Assembly (NCBI GenBank): GCA_022729575.1
Contig: DZAL01000003.1
Span: 1-64,000 of the forward strand
Source of the DNA: Thiomargarita sp.
GTDB taxonomy: Bacteria; Pseudomonadota; Gammaproteobacteria; Beggiatoales; Beggiatoaceae
Length of the DNA stretch: 64,000 bases
Direction: 5' to 3'
In this document: positions 61,516-64,000 of the stretch, one piece after another
How positions within the stretch are numbered: position 1 is the stretch's first letter
Layout of the letters: each line of letters opens with the position of its first letter
Position numbers and translations under genes: made by a program
The notes under the pieces: generated by a model
The model's database searches: none
What the model saw: only the letters and a program-made list of their open reading frames with translations
Told to the model about the DNA's origin: nothing

Positions 61516-62954
61516 GTTATTTTCTCTGGGTTGAAGATTTTCAAACGACTTCTGGTCGTACAGAGGTTGCCAGTACGATTAAAAATGTTTTTGGTGAAGT
61601 CCTTGACCAGGATGCTTTGCCACCAACCATGGCGGAAGAAGTTGCCCATTTTTTTCAGCAACAACAGTGTGGTGTGTTTGTAGAGCGCACTTTTTTTGAC
61701 GCATTGCAATTTCTCTACACTCCTGAGAAATTGCTGAAAGCCGATTACATTGTCTTGGATATTGATTTACCATTGGCAAGCTATCCTAACACCAACCATC
61801 CCGTTTACACGAACTATTCGGAAATTCTGCAAAGATACCCAAGTGAGGCAGAATTTAAAAAAGTGGCCGGCTATCAACTGTATGTCGAATTGGTGATGAA
61901 CTTGGGTTTTCCCAAAGAACATATTTTGTTTTGTTCTAACCATGAACAGTATTTGGCAAGCATCAAGACGGCTTTTCAAGAGGCTAAAATCAGCTTGCCT
62001 AAGCCTGTGCCCTCTAAACATGAAAGCGACCGTGACATCATCCGGCAATGGATTCGGGAACATCGAAATAACCGTTATGTCACGTTGCGGCGCGGCATTA
62101 TTGAAGGTTGTCAATTGCTGCTAGACCAACTCAGTCAGAATAGCAACGCTATTCACTTTCATCATTACTTTCAAAAAGGTCGTCAAACTGCTGAGGAGTT
62201 ACGAGATGATTTACGCAACTATCTGGAAACTCTCAAAACGTTTCTCCCTCTCCGCGAGCCTGAATCTTCTGCTAATAAACCTATGCTGTTCAAGTTATTC
62301 GCTAGAACATTGGCACATGAGTGGGAAACTTCGGCCAATCCTAGTCAGTATCAGGGTCCCAATTCAACCTTTTATCAAGCACTCGGCTGGATTATGAAAT
62401 CTACCCGCAACTGGCTGAGTCACTCCCAAATTTTAGACGGCTTGCAAGAGGAAGAGGTGGCTTTTCTCTTTCTAGCAGCCATGCGGGCGATGTTCAACTT
62501 GGGGAATCAACCTGAAACGTATGAAAAAATTTTATTCCGACTCTTCCAAGCTACCGCTACTACCGAATTACAGCAACATATCAAAGATAATTTGGTAGAT
62601 AGTTATGTCATGGTCAAGGAACATTTACTGAATGCGGTGGTCAAAGTCGAAGATGCCATTCCTTTCAACAAAATGCTTGACAATATGCAAAGTAAAAACG
62701 TGTCTCTGCCGGGGAATTACAGTTATTTGACGGGTCTATTTCAAATGTTTTGGCATGGACTCTCACCGGCCAGTTTACACAAAATTACCCCCAAACCACC
62801 TGTTACCAAGACCGTCAAACATACCGTCACTTTTGAAATGAACTGTACTTTTGGCAACCAGGATTTTGGTGCTTCACAGCCAAACGATTTTCTATTCCAA
62901 TTCGCTCGTCACATTTATCAGAGAAGTTTTTCGTGTGTCCCATGCACCACTTAG
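61512..62954 (+). CDS. Receiver-like protein with C-terminal HEPN-type motif
   Basis: The product has 480 residues and is coupled by ATGA to the upstream kinase. Residues 1-150 resemble a receiver: acidic E8-D9 after Y-F-L-W-V, and a phospho-acceptor candidate D83 in I-V-L-D-I-D-L-P. An insert lies between strands, and H-I-L-F-C-S-N-H follows. The C-terminal half is helical and carries R299-N-W-L-S-H304 in M-K-S-T-R-N-W-L-S-H, the R-N-x3-H signature of HEPN ribonucleases. A kinase-controlled RNase is therefore plausible. The last about eight residues (S-C-V-P-C-T-T) come from a repeat, so the true end may be lost. A 169-bp piece of a paralogue lies at 23604-23772. Confidence 0.7.
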   Translation: MSYFLWVEDFQTTSGRTEVASTIKNVFGEVLDQDALPPTMAEEVAHFFQQQQCGVFVERTFFDALQFLYTPEKLLKADYIVLDIDLPLASYPNTNHPVYTNYSEILQRYPSEAEFKKVAGYQLYVELVMNLGFPKEHILFCSNHEQYLASIKTAFQEAKISLPKPVPSKHESDRDIIRQWIREHRNNRYVTLRRGIIEGCQLLLDQLSQNSNAIHFHHYFQKGRQTAEELRDDLRNYLETLKTFLPLREPESSANKPMLFKLFARTLAHEWETSANPSQYQGPNSTFYQALGWIMKSTRNWLSHSQILDGLQEEEVAFLFLAAMRAMFNLGNQPETYEKILFRLFQATATTELQQHIKDNLVDSYVMVKEHLLNAVVKVEDAIPFNKMLDNMQSKNVSLPGNYSYLTGLFQMFWHGLSPASLHKITPKPPVTKTVKHTVTFEMNCTFGNQDFGASQPNDFLFQFARHIYQRSFSCVPCTT

Positions 62955-62964
62955 GCACGGTGCG

Positions 62965-63026
62965 AGTTTCCTAGCTTTTTGGGGAATGGTGGCGAATGGA
63001 CTACCAACGGTGTCGAACGCAGTTTA
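62965..63026 (+). pseudogene. Fragment of a TonB-dependent receptor gene
   Basis: It resembles 59412-59466 of the receptor gene: GGGAATGGTGG and ACTACCAACGGTGTCGAAC are shared, and both code L-G-N-G-G-x-x-T-T-N-G-V-E-x-S-L. It is about 60 bp long and follows directly after the HEPN gene's repeat-derived end. Confidence 0.6.
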
Positions 63027-63103
63027 ATAGAATAACTTTTTTATCTCACTCACCTTTCAGGACTACTTAATAATTAAATTACCCTCACTACTCAATTATT
63101 ACT

Positions 63104-63260
63104 TGATACTCCCTACTAGCCAATGGAGATATTAACTGCCGGTGGCTAAGAGTTCTAAACCTGGCAGATGCTAAGTTTCCTAAGCCTTCCAGGCTTAGGA
63201 AACTTTGAACCTTGGTCACTCATTGAAGGTTAAGACTTCCATTAATTTGGCGGGACTACC
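63104..63260. mobile_element. MITE-like element, family 1, copy E (diverged)
   Basis: The ends TGATACTCCCTACTAGCCAATGGAGATATTAA and TTAAGACTTCCATTAATTTGGCGGGACTACC match copies B and C with many changes. The interior has a TTTCCTAAGCC..GGCTTAGGAAA palindrome. Confidence 0.65.
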
Positions 63261-63308
63261 CAATATTATTACTTAAACCATTTACTAAATTATTTCAACC
63301 ATTTAACC

Positions 63309-64000
63309 ATGCTTCTCAAAACACATAGCGTCATCCCAGGCTTCCATTTAGCCTTGGGCTTTACTTTGTTATATCTCTGTTTAATAGTACTGATTCCCCT
63401 CTCGACCGTCTTCTTAAAAACGACAACCCTCACCTGGGAACAATTTTGGCTCGCCGTCTCAGCACCGCGAGTCCTCGCCTCCTATCGCCTTACCTTCGGT
63501 ACCGCTTTATTAGCGGCCTTGATTAATGCCTTCTTTGGTCTCCTAGTCGCTTGGGTCCTCGTGCGCTACTCCTTTTTGGGCAAACGCTTCATTGATGCCA
63601 TGATTGATTTACCCTTTGCCTTACCCACCGCCGTCGCTGGGATCGCCTTAACCGCCATTTATGCCAACAACGGCTGGATCGGCCGATATTTAGAACCATG
63701 GGGAATCAAAGTCGCATTCACCCCGCTAGGCATTATCGTCGCCCTCACTTTTATTGGACTACCCTTTGTAGTACGCACCGTCCAACCAGTCCTCCAAGAC
63801 TTAGAAGTAGAAGTAGAAGAAGCTGCCGTCAGTTTAGGCGCAACTCGTTGGCAAACTTTTTATCTCATTATTTTACCCAATTTATGGCCCGCCCTCTTAA
63901 CCGGTTTTGCCCTGGCTTTTGCCCGTGGTTTAGGCGAATATGGCTCCATCGTTTTTATCGCAGGCAACATGCCCATGGTCTCAGAAATTGTACCTCTCAT
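63309..64000 (+). CDS. cysT: Sulfate/thiosulfate ABC transporter permease CysT (partial, runs off the window)
   Basis: The open frame from ATG 63309 continues to the window end (230 codons; the complete family has about 275 residues). It has membrane segments in L-A-L-G-F-T-L-L-Y-L and F-G-T-A-L-L-A-A-L-I-N-A. D-L-P-F-A-L-P-T-A-V-A-G and the EAA loop E-E-A-A-V-S-L-G-A-T-R-W are typical of CysT/CysU. It would import sulfate or thiosulfate for assimilation. cysW and cysA presumably follow outside the window. Confidence 0.9.
   Translation, partial: MLLKTHSVIPGFHLALGFTLLYLCLIVLIPLSTVFLKTTTLTWEQFWLAVSAPRVLASYRLTFGTALLAALINAFFGLLVAWVLVRYSFLGKRFIDAMIDLPFALPTAVAGIALTAIYANNGWIGRYLEPWGIKVAFTPLGIIVALTFIGLPFVVRTVQPVLQDLEVEVEEAAVSLGATRWQTFYLIILPNLWPALLTGFALAFARGLGEYGSIVFIAGNMPMVSEIVPL

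Overview
The window looks like a piece of a gammaproteobacterial sulfur-oxidiser chromosome, most like Beggiatoa/Thioploca/Thiomargarita (Thiotrichales). That placement is an inference from gene content: aprBA, a CysT-type sulfate permease at the right edge, a class I PHA synthase, a type IV pilus ATPase, a squalene synthase, large TPR/Sel1-repeat proteins, and unusually many short palindromic or MITE-like repeats between and inside genes. Ordinary housekeeping genes (purD, acpS, lptM-lysA, nadA, relA, aroC, surA, one tRNA-Thr) are scattered among accessory genes.

Left part (1-8 kb): a VIT/vWA/OmpA lipoprotein, a secreted protein of unknown function, a frameshifted XRE regulator, and the aprB-aprA operon with its terminator. 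From 8 to 11.3 kb there is a small defence-like island: a broken YefM/YoeB-type pair, a DUF262 (DGQQR) protein coupled to an R-N-x3-H HEPN protein, and a PD-(D/E)xK nuclease-like protein. From 11.3 to 23.6 kb come purD, a monooxygenase-like/Fe-alcohol dehydrogenase pair, acpS, a large DNA methylase with an altered motif IV, an EF-hand protein next to an ECF sigma/anti-sigma/metal-sensor operon, a polysaccharide deacetylase and a GNAT enzyme.

From 23.6 to 27.6 kb is a plastic zone: a gene fragment copied from the 62 kb locus, a GNAT-like pseudogene split by a 112-bp TA-flanked element, an Rhs tip with a colicin-E5-like toxin and a putative immunity gene, a truncated RelE/ParE-ParD pair, and an intact PIN (VapC-like) toxin-antitoxin pair. 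From 27.6 to 46.7 kb are carbonic anhydrase, lptM-lysA, two TPR proteins (one carrying in-frame palindromic repeats), nadA, a glycosyltransferase/PIG-L fusion, relA, an unknown helical protein, an AlkD-like protein, pilU, a CBS-histidine kinase, a Sel1 lipoprotein and an ABC-2 permease. From 46.7 to 64 kb are phaC, a giant Sel1 lipoprotein, aroC, a response regulator-kinase hybrid, tRNA-Thr, squalene synthase, surA, a TonB-dependent receptor, a two-gene kinase/receiver-HEPN system, and the start of cysT.

The most interesting candidate is the ATGA-coupled pair at 60145-62954: a Sel1-repeat histidine kinase followed by a receiver-like protein whose C-terminal half carries an R-N-W-L-S-H motif typical of HEPN ribonucleases. 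It resembles a phospho-signalling defence module of the Detocs kind but with a HEPN-type output; this is inference. The second theme is repeats. At least six palindromic or MITE-like families are present. They supply the stop codon or C-terminus of about seven genes, interrupt a gene at a TA dinucleotide, sit in frame inside a TPR gene, and lie at tandem duplications that copy the 3' ends of neighbouring genes.
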